Below are positions 26,454-35,102 of a stretch of DNA of 64,000 nucleotides, piece by piece. Numbering within the stretch: position 1 is the stretch's first letter; each line of letters opens with the position of its first letter. Made by a program: the position numbers and the translations under genes. The stretch spans positions 21,733 through 85,732 of the forward strand of contig CBDATE010000007.1 in assembly GCA_965199815.1 (NCBI GenBank), read 5' to 3'. Below the pieces are notes generated by a model, which did not search any database, was not told the origin of the DNA, and saw nothing but the letters and a program-made list of their open reading frames with translations. Origin of the DNA: Azotimanducus sp965199815 (lineage in GTDB: Bacteria > Pseudomonadota > Gammaproteobacteria > Pseudomonadales > Azotimanducaceae).

Positions 26454-27416
26454 ATGAACAGGTTTCGGTTTGCGGTGCAATCCTTCCACGCCGAGTCGGC
26501 GAAGGACTGGACGGAGCAGGCGAGAAAGGCGGAAGCTCTGGGCTATTCGGCCTTGCATCTGGCCGACCACCTGTTAGGTCCGGGGCCGGCCCTCGAACGC
26601 GCCAATCACCCGCCACAGACGCTCGCCGCGGTGCCCGCCATGGCGCATGCGGCGGCTGTCACGACACACCTGAAGATCGGTTGCCGGGTGTTTTGCGTGG
26701 ACTATCATCTGCCGGTGGTGCTCATCAAGGAAGCCATGACCATGGATCTGCTGTCAGACGGTCGCCTCGAACTCGGATTGGGTGCCGGTTGGGTCAAGGA
26801 AGAATATCAGGCGCTCGGAATACACATGGATTCGCCCGGTGTGCGTATCGACCGACTGCAGGATGTCATCGCAGGCCTGAAGCGCTGGCGAGAACCCGGT
26901 CTGATGAATATCGACAACGCCACGCTGAGCTGGAAAGACTTTGAAGGTATCCCCAAACCCGTCTCCCGGCTGCCGCTCATGATTGGTGGGGGCAGTCCGA
27001 AAATCCTGCGACTCGCCGGTCGCGAGGCAGATATCGTCAGCCTCAATTTCAATAACCGCAGCGGGACTATCGGCGCTGACGGTGTGCGACTTTCCACTGC
27101 CGCGGAGACGCAGAGAAAAATTGCCTGGGTTCGTGAGGGTGCCGGCGAGCAATTCGCGCAGCGAGAACTTGAAATCGGGGCCTACTTTACCTTCGTCATG
27201 GATGCGGTGAAGCCGCTGGTGCAGCAGTTTGCTCGGACATTCGGGCTTGAAGAAGCAGAAATGCGTGCCCATCCGCACGCGCTTTTCGGAAGCGTTGATG
27301 GCCTGTGCGCCGAGCTCGAGCGTCGCCGTGAATGCTTCGGCATCTCCTGTGTGACCGTACCCATGGATGTGGCAGAAGCTTTTGCGCCTGTTGTTGCGCG
27401 ACTTGCCGGGCGTTAA
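26454..27416 (+). CDS. LLM-class flavin/F420-dependent oxidoreductase
   Basis: A TIM-barrel bacterial luciferase-like protein of 320 residues. Its motifs include RFAVQSFHAESAKDWTEQAR, GYSALHLADHLLGPGP, TTHLKIGCRVFCVDYHLPVV, LDLLSDGRLELGLGAGWVKEEY-type sequence (written LLSDGRLELGLGAGW in the gene), and LMIGGGSPKILRLAGREADIV. It resembles the MSMEG_2516-type subfamily annotated as F420-dependent, but whether this organism makes F420 is unknown and FMN use is possible. It starts with ATG directly after the ThuA-like stop. A second LLM-type gene lies at 48731. Confidence 0.88.
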   Translation: MNRFRFAVQSFHAESAKDWTEQARKAEALGYSALHLADHLLGPGPALERANHPPQTLAAVPAMAHAAAVTTHLKIGCRVFCVDYHLPVVLIKEAMTMDLLSDGRLELGLGAGWVKEEYQALGIHMDSPGVRIDRLQDVIAGLKRWREPGLMNIDNATLSWKDFEGIPKPVSRLPLMIGGGSPKILRLAGREADIVSLNFNNRSGTIGADGVRLSTAAETQRKIAWVREGAGEQFAQRELEIGAYFTFVMDAVKPLVQQFARTFGLEEAEMRAHPHALFGSVDGLCAELERRRECFGISCVTVPMDVAEAFAPVVARLAGR

Positions 27417-27420
27417 GGTC

Positions 27421-27798
27421 TCATGTGCGCCCGGTGTCGGGCGCTCGGCCACCAAAGGCAGCAAGCAGCGGGAAAATGAACGGCAGCCCGCCATCGGAGC
27501 GAAATGCCCCGCCGAGAAAGGCATCAAGGACTTGCCTGTTGTCATGCAGCAGGCACCACAGCACTTCCCTGGAGGAGAAGACAAGCCGCACATCTGCTCG
27601 CGTGTCTGACGCTATGTCAGCCCGTCCTTCGGCAATACTCAATGTGCATTGACCAGACGCATGCTCGCGGCTGTCCGCCTCTCCCGCCGCCTTCTCCCCC
27701 CAGACAAAGGTCACGCGCAACGATAGATCAGGCACTCCGTCCGGGTTGAACTGATCGCGCAGGAAATGCGCCACTTGCTTGGGCGAGGAAGGCATCAT
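27421..27798 (-). CDS. SCP2-like sterol carrier domain protein
   Basis: A small protein of 125 residues. The pattern LRVTFVWGEKAAGEADS..., CTLSIAEGRADIASDTRADVRLVFSSREVLW..., FLGGAFRSDGG follows the SCP2 lipid-binding fold: strand, GRA(D/E), DADV-like strand, then the hydrophobic C-terminal helix FIFPLLAAFGG. The annotation is by fold resemblance and the ligand is unknown. Paired ATG codons at 27798/27795 are the preferred start; an upstream start at 27864 would add 22 residues of poor character. It is convergent with the LLM gene, four bases away, and divergent from the TonB receptor gene. Confidence 0.65.
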   Translation of the reverse strand: MMPSSPKQVAHFLRDQFNPDGVPDLSLRVTFVWGEKAAGEADSREHASGQCTLSIAEGRADIASDTRADVRLVFSSREVLWCLLHDNRQVLDAFLGGAFRSDGGLPFIFPLLAAFGGRAPDTGRT

Positions 27799-27913
27799 CA
27801 GCGCGTATAATACGCACCTCGGGTCGTTCGTTGAACCTGCGGCCTGCCCATCCCATCTTGTCATCCCTGTCTCTTGTCAACCTGACTGAGACAGTACCCG
27901 GAGTGTTCACCAC

Positions 27914-30385
27914 ATGAAATTACGCGAGACCGCAACTGCTTGCCGACGCTTGTCCATTGTTGTCGCTACATCCCTGATAGCCTGGCAAGTACCCTTCGTC
28001 CTGGCCCAGGATGCGCGGACCGATCAGCAGCAAGCTGACGAGGGTCTGGTTGAAGATTTGCTGGTCATTGGCTCGCGCAGCCCCGGCCGCTCGGCGGCCG
28101 ACTCCGCGGTGCCGATTGATGTCATTGCCGCTGAAACACTCAACACCATCGGCAACAGCGCAGACATTACCGACAATTTGCGCGCACATGTGCCTTCTTT
28201 CAATGCCTCCATCGCGGCCGGTGACGGAGATACTTTTGTCCGCCCGACTTCGCTGCGCGGCCTGGCACCCGATCAGACGCTGGTACTGGTGGGCGGCAAG
28301 CGTCGTCACCGGGCGGCTCTGATTGCCGAGTTTGTCCCGGCCGCCGGCAAGGGGGCACAGGGGCCGAACATCGGCATGATTCCATCGATTGCCATTGACC
28401 GCGTTGAAATCCTGCGCGACGGTGCAGCCGCGCAATACGGATCGGATGCGATTGCCGGTGTCATCAACTTCGTCATGAAGGATGCCGATCAGGGCGGTGA
28501 TGTACGCGTACAGTACGGTCAATTCTACGAGGGTGAGCAATCCCTGTCGGTCGCAGCCAACGGTGGATTTTCCCTGTCAGGACAGGGGTTTGTGAATGCA
28601 AGCCTTGAATATGTAGGCAACGAGGCACTGTCGCGCGGCACACAGCGGCCCAATGCGCAGGCGCTCATTGATGCCGGCATCTCCGGCGTGGGTCAGGATA
28701 CGCCCTTTGATGACGCTCCTCTGGTGCAGACCTGGGGTCGGCGGGAGACCGAGGCTGCGCTCCTGTTCATCAACGCCGGGTACGCGCTTTCCGACACTGC
28801 CAGCCTGTACTTGCAGAGTAATTACGCGGACACCTTCGGGCGCTACAGGTTTGTGTATCGGTTTGGCGATAATCCGGCAACAGAAGCCTATGATGCCCAC
28901 CTGACCCTGAAAACCCTGCATGATGTCTGGGGATATGACGGGTTGCCACAGGGCTTCACTCCGTTCTTTGATGGCGAGCAGGAGGATTTCAGCCTCGCCA
29001 CAGGTATCAGGGGAAGCCTCGCCAATGGTCGCACCTCCTATGACATGAGCCTCAACTACGGGTTCAATGCAATTGATTTCACCCTCAACAACACCATTAA
29101 CCAGAGTCTCGGCTGGATGCCCGGGTCGGAGCCGCAGCGCGATTTTGATGTGGGTGAATTACAGCAGGAAGAAATCAGTCTGAACGCCGACTTCACGCGG
29201 CAAGTCTCTCCCGGGCTGCATCTTGCCTGGGGTGCAGAGTGGCGTCAGGAAACCTTCTACATCATTGCCGGAGAGGTGAATTCGCGAATCGGCCTCGGCT
29301 CGAGCGGGTTCAAGGGATTCGAGTACAGCGATGCAGGTGATTTCTCGCGAGATAACTACGCTTTCCATGCAGAACTCGAGCAGGATATTTCCGATGATCT
29401 GCTCGTGCAGTACGCCCTCAGGTTCGAGGACTTTTCGGACTTCGGCAGCACCACCAACGGCAAGGTCGCGGCGCGCTATCACCTGAATCCTGTTGCCACC
29501 CTGCGCGGCGCGCTCTCGACGGGCTTTCACGCGCCCACCCCGGGACAGGCGAACATTCAGAAGGTCAGTACGGTGTTTGACGGCAACAGTGGCCTGCAGG
29601 TTGAGCAGGGTCTGGTGCCGCCAGAGCATCCTCTGGCGCTGGCGGCTGGAGGCGCACCCCTCAAGGAGGAGGAGTCGCTCAATTACAGCCTTGGGCTGAC
29701 GCTCAATCTCGGCGAGCGAACCACCCTGACGAGTGACATCTATCTCATCGAAATCGATGATCGCATCTACAAGACGGTTACCATACCGACAGTCGATCCA
29801 CTCACCGGTGTCGGCTCGAATGTCTCCTTCTTCACCAATGCGCTTGATATAGAGTCCTCGGGCATTGACCTGATTCTCGGCACCGCGTTTGACTGGGGCG
29901 CGTCCGGCGTGACCACTGATCTGAGCTTTGCCTACAACCATAACAGCGTCGAGGTGGTCGGCCAGTCCGCGGTCGGAGGCATACTGCCGGTGACCGATGC
30001 CGATGTGGAGGATATCGAGGAAAGCTATCCGCAGGATCGTTTCGTGGTGACCGGCAATACCCTGTTTGGTTCCAGGTGGAATCTCATGCTGCGCCTGAAC
30101 TACTACGGGGCGCATTACGATGAACTCGGGCGCATCGGTGGCGTTGATGGAAGTGCGTCAAGCAACAGGATTGGCTCCAGTATCTATCTGGATTTCGAGC
30201 TCGGTTACGAAGTCGCTGCCAACGCACGCCTGACGTTCGGTGCATCCAATATGTTCGATGAGTACATTGATGAATCTCGCAACCCCCATGCAAACCGTCT
30301 GAGTGCCGGCATGCCCTATGCGCGCCGCACCGCCGCGAACTACGAGGGCGGCTCCTGGTATCTGCGCGCCAATTACAGCTTCTGA
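27914..30385 (+). CDS. TonB-dependent outer-membrane receptor
   Basis: An 823-residue receptor with a signal peptide (SIVVATSLIAWQVPFVLAQD). A TonB-box-like stretch EDLLVIGSRSPGRSAADS is followed by the plug domain, with SLRGLAPDQTLVLVGGKRRH, VEILRDGAAAQYGSDAIAGV and INFVMK. The barrel closes with RRTAANYEGGSWYLRANYSF, a terminal Phe. The plug sequence is of the type seen in large receptors for siderophores or complex carbon substrates; the substrate cannot be read. The gene stands alone with a 115-base gap to sohB. Neighbouring SDR, ThuA and LLM genes raise the possibility of a catabolic cluster, which is inference. Confidence 0.93.
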   Translation: MKLRETATACRRLSIVVATSLIAWQVPFVLAQDARTDQQQADEGLVEDLLVIGSRSPGRSAADSAVPIDVIAAETLNTIGNSADITDNLRAHVPSFNASIAAGDGDTFVRPTSLRGLAPDQTLVLVGGKRRHRAALIAEFVPAAGKGAQGPNIGMIPSIAIDRVEILRDGAAAQYGSDAIAGVINFVMKDADQGGDVRVQYGQFYEGEQSLSVAANGGFSLSGQGFVNASLEYVGNEALSRGTQRPNAQALIDAGISGVGQDTPFDDAPLVQTWGRRETEAALLFINAGYALSDTASLYLQSNYADTFGRYRFVYRFGDNPATEAYDAHLTLKTLHDVWGYDGLPQGFTPFFDGEQEDFSLATGIRGSLANGRTSYDMSLNYGFNAIDFTLNNTINQSLGWMPGSEPQRDFDVGELQQEEISLNADFTRQVSPGLHLAWGAEWRQETFYIIAGEVNSRIGLGSSGFKGFEYSDAGDFSRDNYAFHAELEQDISDDLLVQYALRFEDFSDFGSTTNGKVAARYHLNPVATLRGALSTGFHAPTPGQANIQKVSTVFDGNSGLQVEQGLVPPEHPLALAAGGAPLKEEESLNYSLGLTLNLGERTTLTSDIYLIEIDDRIYKTVTIPTVDPLTGVGSNVSFFTNALDIESSGIDLILGTAFDWGASGVTTDLSFAYNHNSVEVVGQSAVGGILPVTDADVEDIEESYPQDRFVVTGNTLFGSRWNLMLRLNYYGAHYDELGRIGGVDGSASSNRIGSSIYLDFELGYEVAANARLTFGASNMFDEYIDESRNPHANRLSAGMPYARRTAANYEGGSWYLRANYSF

Positions 30386-30400
30386 GACCCGCTCCGCGCC

Positions 30401-30460
30401 AGACTGTGCCCAGACTTGTGCCCAAGCTGTGCCCAGATTGTGCAAAGCCTCCGCAATCTG
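30401..30460. repeat. GTGCCC-rich short repeats with a small inverted repeat
   Basis: After the TonB receptor stop, AGACTGTGCCC, AGACTTGTGCCC, AAGCTGTGCCC and AGATTGTGC follow one another (about 30401-30442). The last unit forms the left arm of an inverted repeat, CAGATTG (30434-30440) with CAATCTG (30454-30460). There is no following T-run, so it is a weak terminator candidate at best. Confidence 0.5.
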
Positions 30461-30501
30461 GCGTAGAGTAGCCCCCCTCATTTTGTGCGACACTGAATCT
30501 C

Positions 30502-31521
30502 GTGGAATATGTTTTCGAATTCCTGCTGTTTCTCGCCAAGGCGCTGGTGGTGGTCGCGGCCATTCTGGCGGTGGTCGGCTATGTCGCATCGATGCGCATG
30601 CATCGCCACTATCCGGGGCGCAAGGGACACCTCGAGGTCACCACTCTGAACGCGGAATTTGATGATCTCGAAAGCACCCTGCGGATGGCAGCGGAGACCA
30701 CCAGCCAGGGGTCCAAGCGCGCCAGGAAGCAGCGCAAGCGTGATGACAAGAATCGCCAGAAAGGGCGCAGCGCACAGGATGAGACGCGCAAGCGCATGTA
30801 TGTGCTGGATTTTCATGGCGATGTAGGGGCCACCCGGGTCGAGCGTCTGCGACGCGAGGTCACCGCGATGCTCACCTTTCTGCAGGCTGACGACGAGGTT
30901 GTTGTGCGTCTTGAAAGCGTTGGTGGCACGGTGCACGGCTATGGACTGGCGGCTTCCCAGCTGCAGCGGGTTCGCGATGCGGGTGCGCGCCTGGTGATTG
31001 CCGTGGACAAGGTGGCGGCGAGTGGCGGGTACCTGATGGCCTCGGTCGCTTCACACCTGATTTCGGCACCCTTTGCCATTCTGGGCTCTATCGGTGTGGT
31101 CATCGAGCTTCCCAACCTCAACCGGTTACTGAAAAAGTACGATGTTGACTATGAGCTTCTGACCGCCGGAGAGCACAAGCGCACACTCACGGTTCTCGGC
31201 GAGAACAAGCCGGAGCACCGCGTCAAGGTGCAGCAGGAACTCGATGAAATTCATGGGTTATTTGGCGATTTCCTGCAAGAAAACCGTCCCCAGATCAGCT
31301 TCCCGCAGGTTGCTACCGGTGAGACCTGGTTCGGTCGCAAGGCGCTTGACCTCAAACTGGTCGATGAGATTCTCACCAGTGACGAGTATCTGCTGCGCGC
31401 ACGACACGATGCCGATATTTTCGAGGTGCAATGGGTCGATGACCGCAGCCCCTTTGCACGGCTCGCAGCGCGCTTCGAAGAGACGGCATCTGCGCTTCTC
31501 GCCAGATTCCGTGCCCTCTGA
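30502..31521 (+). CDS. sohB: SohB-type inner-membrane serine protease (S49 family)
   Basis: A 339-residue protein with an N-terminal membrane segment (FLLFLAKALVVVAAILAVVGYV). A charged linker follows (SKRARKQRKRDDKNRQKGRS), then the S49 protease domain: VLDFHGDVGATRVERLRREV, VRLESVGGTVHGYGLAASQL, the catalytic serine in AASGGYLMASVA, and a lysine in TAGEHKRTLTVLGENKPEHR. This is the SohB layout (suppressor of HtrA); the natural substrates are not defined. The start is GTG at 30502. It is followed after 34 bases by the broken AcuI-like gene. Confidence 0.92.
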   Translation: MEYVFEFLLFLAKALVVVAAILAVVGYVASMRMHRHYPGRKGHLEVTTLNAEFDDLESTLRMAAETTSQGSKRARKQRKRDDKNRQKGRSAQDETRKRMYVLDFHGDVGATRVERLRREVTAMLTFLQADDEVVVRLESVGGTVHGYGLAASQLQRVRDAGARLVIAVDKVAASGGYLMASVASHLISAPFAILGSIGVVIELPNLNRLLKKYDVDYELLTAGEHKRTLTVLGENKPEHRVKVQQELDEIHGLFGDFLQENRPQISFPQVATGETWFGRKALDLKLVDEILTSDEYLLRARHDADIFEVQWVDDRSPFARLAARFEETASALLARFRAL

Positions 31522-31555
31522 AGGTAACTCCGAATAACATCGAGGAGTAGAGAGC

Positions 31556-32540
31556 ATGAGCTGTTTCAGCGCATTGCAGGTGACCAGAGACGATGCCGGA
31601 CGCTTTCATCGCGAGCTCGTGGAACTGGACACGGCGCTGTTGCCCGACCATCCCGTGCTCATCGAGGTGCAATACTCCTCGCTGAACTTCAAGGATGCCT
31701 TGTCAGCGACCGGCAATCCCGGCGTTTCCGGAGTATTTCCGCATGTGCCCGGGGTAGATGCAGCCGGCGTGGTGCTCGACTCGGGCGATGAGCGGTGGGC
31801 TGTCGGTGACCCTGTAATCGTGCATGGCTTCGACCTCGGCATGAACACCTGGGGCGGGTTTGGCAGCCGGATTCGGGTGCCGGGCGAGTGGGTACTGCCA
31901 CTTCCGCAGGGCCTCACGCTTGCAGAGAGCATGATTCTGGGTACGGCCGGATTTACCGCAGGTCTTGCGATTGACAAGCTCGAATCGTTCGGCATGTCGC
32001 CTGACGGCGGGCCGGTGGCGGTAACCGGCGCGACTGGCGGTGTGGGGTCTGTGAAGTTGCTTGCCGCCCTGGGCTACGAGGTGGTGGCGGTGACCGGCAA
32101 ATCCGACCGTGCGCAATGGCTTCGGTCCTCGGTGCTGCGCGGGTGATGAGTCGCGATGAGGTTCTCGAGGGTGGTGAACGGGCACTTGGCAGGCCAATCT
32201 GGGGGGCGGCACTTGATACGGTGGGTGGCTCATTCCTGTGGAACTCAAGTCACTCAGGTACGGCATGAGTCTTGCCGCCTGCGGATTGGTTGGCGGGGCA
32301 GATATCCCGGCCACTGTGTTTCCATTTCTGCTCCGGCATGTGAATTTGCTGGGCATAGATTCCGTGCAACTTGCGCTTGATGAGAAGCGCAGAATCTGGT
32401 CACGACTCGCCACTGAATGGAAACTGCAGGGTCTTGATGAACTCGAGCGCCCCTTGCGTCCGGACACGCTCTCCGGTGCCATCGACGAGATTCTGGCCGG
32501 TCAGATGGTTGGCCGTGGCGTACTCCGTCACGGGCACTGA
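31556..32540 (+). pseudogene. AcuI/YhdH-type quinone oxidoreductase (acrylyl-CoA reductase family), frameshifted
   Basis: The first 196 residues are a good medium-chain reductase N-terminal region (SSLNFKDALSATGNPGV, VIVHGFDLGMNTWGGFGS, then the nucleotide motif VTGATGGVGSVKLLAALGYE). At about 32130 the frame breaks. VMSRDEVLEGGERALGRP and WGAALDTVGGS continue in another frame, and a second shift near 32235 leads to KSLRYGMSLAACGLVGGADI, FLLRHVNLLGIDSV and DEILAGQMVGRGVLRHGH. At least two indels inactivate the gene as written. Intact relatives reduce acrylyl-CoA or act as NADPH quinone reductases. Confidence 0.85.
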
Positions 32541-32562
32541 TGCCAGGTTCGGGTGCCCGAGG

Positions 32563-33140
32563 AATCTGGGGGGCGGCACTTGATACGGTGGGTGGCTCAG
32601 TTCGCTTTGACCAGCCCTGCGCTGCGGGGGGCGGCGGTCATCCGCAGGATCGAAGCGGAGCGGAGAACCCGCGCAGCGGGTTGACTTTCAAGTCACTCAG
32701 GTACGGCATGAGTCTTGCCGCCTGCGGATTGGTTGGCGGGGCAGATATCCCGGCCACTGTGTTTCCATTTCTGCTCCGGCATGTGAATTTGCTGGGCATA
32801 GACTCTCTACCGTGGAAGAAACGCTACATCCGGAGTGCAACTTGCGCTTGATGAGAAGCGCAGAATCTGGTCACGACTCGCCACTGAATGGAAACTGCAG
32901 GGTCTTGATGAACTCGAGCGCCCCTTGCGTCCGGACAGAACGACCCGCGTCGCCCAAGTACCCAGATCATGTTCTCTCTTAGCAGACGAATGTCGCTTCG
33001 GCGTGTACACGTGCCATCGACGTGCCCGTCGCGGCAGGTCGAGATTCTGCCAACGCAACAAAGTACCCGGTCAGATGGTTGGCCGTGGCGTACTCCGTCA
33101 CGGGCACTGATGCCAGGTTCGGGTGCCCGAGGAATCTGTG
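32563..33140 (+). repeat. Degenerate second copy of the 3' half of the AcuI-like pseudogene
   Basis: Four blocks of the upstream pseudogene recur in order: 32196-32232 at 32563-32599, 32246-32359 at 32688-32801, 32364-32466 at 32835-32937, and 32499-32570 at about 33069-33138. Between blocks the second copy has unrelated insertions of about 88, 33 and 131 bases. The 88-base insert contains the palindrome AACCCGCGCAGCGGGTT. No intact protein is encoded. Together with 33141-33230 this is a gene-free stretch before the next operon. Confidence 0.85.
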
Positions 33141-33230
33141 GACAAGCGCCATGACTTGAGGGTACAGTACTACCCACTTGACCCAGAGTAAGTACATCCG
33201 CGTGAAGGTTGTCTGCCATCCTCTCCCACC

Positions 33231-35051
33231 TTGCCCGATGTAGCCGGGTGCTGCGTTTTTTTGTCTGTGAAGCCAACCGATATTCACAATCCCGACTACT
33301 TTCACAAGGTGGTCGATTGCCAATGGGCGTGTCCGGCACACACGCCTGTTCCCGAATATATCCGCCTGATTGCAGCCGAGCGCTACACCGAAGCCTACAT
33401 GCTCAACTGGGATTCGAATGTCTTTCCGGGCATCCTTGGCCGAACCTGCGACCGCCCCTGTGAACCCGCGTGCCGTCGCGTACGCACCGAGGAGAAGCCG
33501 GTCGCCATCTGTCGGCTGAAGCGCGTGGCCGCCGATTACAAGGGCGATATCAGCGACTATATGCCTGCCATTCCGAAGAAGAAAAACGGCTTTCGTATTG
33601 CCTTGCTTGGCGCAGGCCCGGCTTCGCTGGCGGTGGCGAGGGATCTCCTGCCGCTCGGATACGAGGTGCATCTGTTCGAACGAGACCCTGCCGGTGGCGG
33701 CATGATGCGCACCCAGATCCCGGCCTTCAGATTGCCGGCTGATGTGCTCGAGGAAGAGGTGGACCTGATTCTCGATATGGGGGTGCATTGCCATTTCGGG
33801 CATGAAGTCACGAGCATGAGGGCCATGCTGGACATGGGCTTTGATGCCTGGTTCGTCGGCACGGGCGCGCCCCGAGGCCGCGACCTGAACATCCCCGGGC
33901 GCGAGGCCTGTGATGCACACATCAGCATAGGTATCGATTGGTTGTCGAGTGTGGCCTTCGGGCACACCACATCGATCAGCGGCAAGGTCATTGTCATGGG
34001 TGGCGGGAACACGGCCATGGATTGTTGCCGAACCTCGAAGCGTCTCGGTGCCGAGTCGGTGCAGGTGGTGGTGCGTTCCGGGTTCGATGTCATGAAGGCT
34101 TCCGAGTGGGAAAAGGAAGAGGCCATACTCGAAGGCATACCGATTCTCAACAACCGTCCGCCCAGAGAGTTTGTGCACGAGAACGGCAGGCTCAAGGGTG
34201 TCTGGTTCACCTGCATCGAACAGGTGGCGGACGAAAATGGGCGCCTGAAATCCATCCCCACCGGAGAACCCGATGTGTTTATCGAGGCGGACCATGTGCT
34301 CATGGCCATTGGCCAGGAGAATCACTGCCCCTGGATCGAGCGCGACCTCGGCATCGAGTTCGACAAGTGGGATTGTCCGGTGCTTGATCAGGTGACCCTG
34401 CAATCAACGCATCCACAGGTGTTCTTTGGTGGAGATTCGGCCTTCGGGCCAGAGAACATCATCTGGGCATCGGCGCATGCACATCAGGCCGCCATTTCCA
34501 TTCATCTCCTGTGTCAGGGCAAGGACCCCAAGCAGGATCGACCACCGCCCGGTGTCAACCTGATCAGCCAGAAGATGGGGGTGCATGAATGGAGCTACGA
34601 CAGCGAGCATGACCCATCACAGCGGTATTTCGTACCGCATTCGAGGCTCGAAAAGACGCTCTCCAACATCAAGGTTGAAGTCGAGCTCGGGTTCGATGCC
34701 AGTCTGGGCCAAGACGAAGCACAGCGCTGCCTGAATTGCGATATGCAGACGGTGTTTACCGACAAGCTGTGCATCGAATGTGATGCTTGCGTGGACATCT
34801 GCCCCATGGACTGCATCAGCTTCGTGCGGAACGGCGACGAGGATGAATTGCGTACCCGTCTGACTGCACCGGCCGAGAATTCGGAGCAGGACATCTATGT
34901 TTCCGATGCCTTGCCGACCGGGCGCATCATGGCGAAGGATGAAGATCTGTGTCTGCACTGCGGCCTGTGTGCGGAGCGTTGCCCGACCAATGCCTGGGAT
35001 ATGCAGAAGTCCGTCTTTCACTTGCCGCAACTCGGCAGTTACGCCGAATAG
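33231..35051 (+). CDS. GltD-like FAD/NAD(P) oxidoreductase with 4Fe-4S ferredoxin domain
   Basis: A protein of about 606 residues. The N-terminal cysteine-rich GltD-type segment (CQWACPAHTPVPEY, GRTCDRPCEPACRR) is followed by an FAD domain IALLGAGPASLAVARDLLPLG, NAD(P)-binding VIVMGGGNTAMDCCRTSKRLG, and MAIGQENHCPWI. The C terminus has two 4Fe-4S motifs (CIECDACVDICPMDC, CLHCGLCAERCP). It is the first gene before the alpha and beta subunits of a 2-oxoacid:acceptor oxidoreductase, so it probably transfers electrons between NAD(P)H and ferredoxin or the KorAB-like enzyme. The start is uncertain: GTG at 33267 (SVKPTDIHNPDYF) may be truer than 33231. Confidence 0.85.
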   Translation: MPDVAGCCVFLSVKPTDIHNPDYFHKVVDCQWACPAHTPVPEYIRLIAAERYTEAYMLNWDSNVFPGILGRTCDRPCEPACRRVRTEEKPVAICRLKRVAADYKGDISDYMPAIPKKKNGFRIALLGAGPASLAVARDLLPLGYEVHLFERDPAGGGMMRTQIPAFRLPADVLEEEVDLILDMGVHCHFGHEVTSMRAMLDMGFDAWFVGTGAPRGRDLNIPGREACDAHISIGIDWLSSVAFGHTTSISGKVIVMGGGNTAMDCCRTSKRLGAESVQVVVRSGFDVMKASEWEKEEAILEGIPILNNRPPREFVHENGRLKGVWFTCIEQVADENGRLKSIPTGEPDVFIEADHVLMAIGQENHCPWIERDLGIEFDKWDCPVLDQVTLQSTHPQVFFGGDSAFGPENIIWASAHAHQAAISIHLLCQGKDPKQDRPPPGVNLISQKMGVHEWSYDSEHDPSQRYFVPHSRLEKTLSNIKVEVELGFDASLGQDEAQRCLNCDMQTVFTDKLCIECDACVDICPMDCISFVRNGDEDELRTRLTAPAENSEQDIYVSDALPTGRIMAKDEDLCLHCGLCAERCPTNAWDMQKSVFHLPQLGSYAE

Positions 35052-35102
35052 TCCGGCTCTCTCTCACGCTTGCTTCGCCTTGCCTTCAGGGGTGCTTGCC
35101 AT

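Noticed and set aside
33231..33262. N-terminal residues MPDVAGCCVFLS of the GltD-like protein
   Set aside because: They precede the conserved start and derive from the damaged upstream region; the likely start is GTG 33267, though this is not proven.
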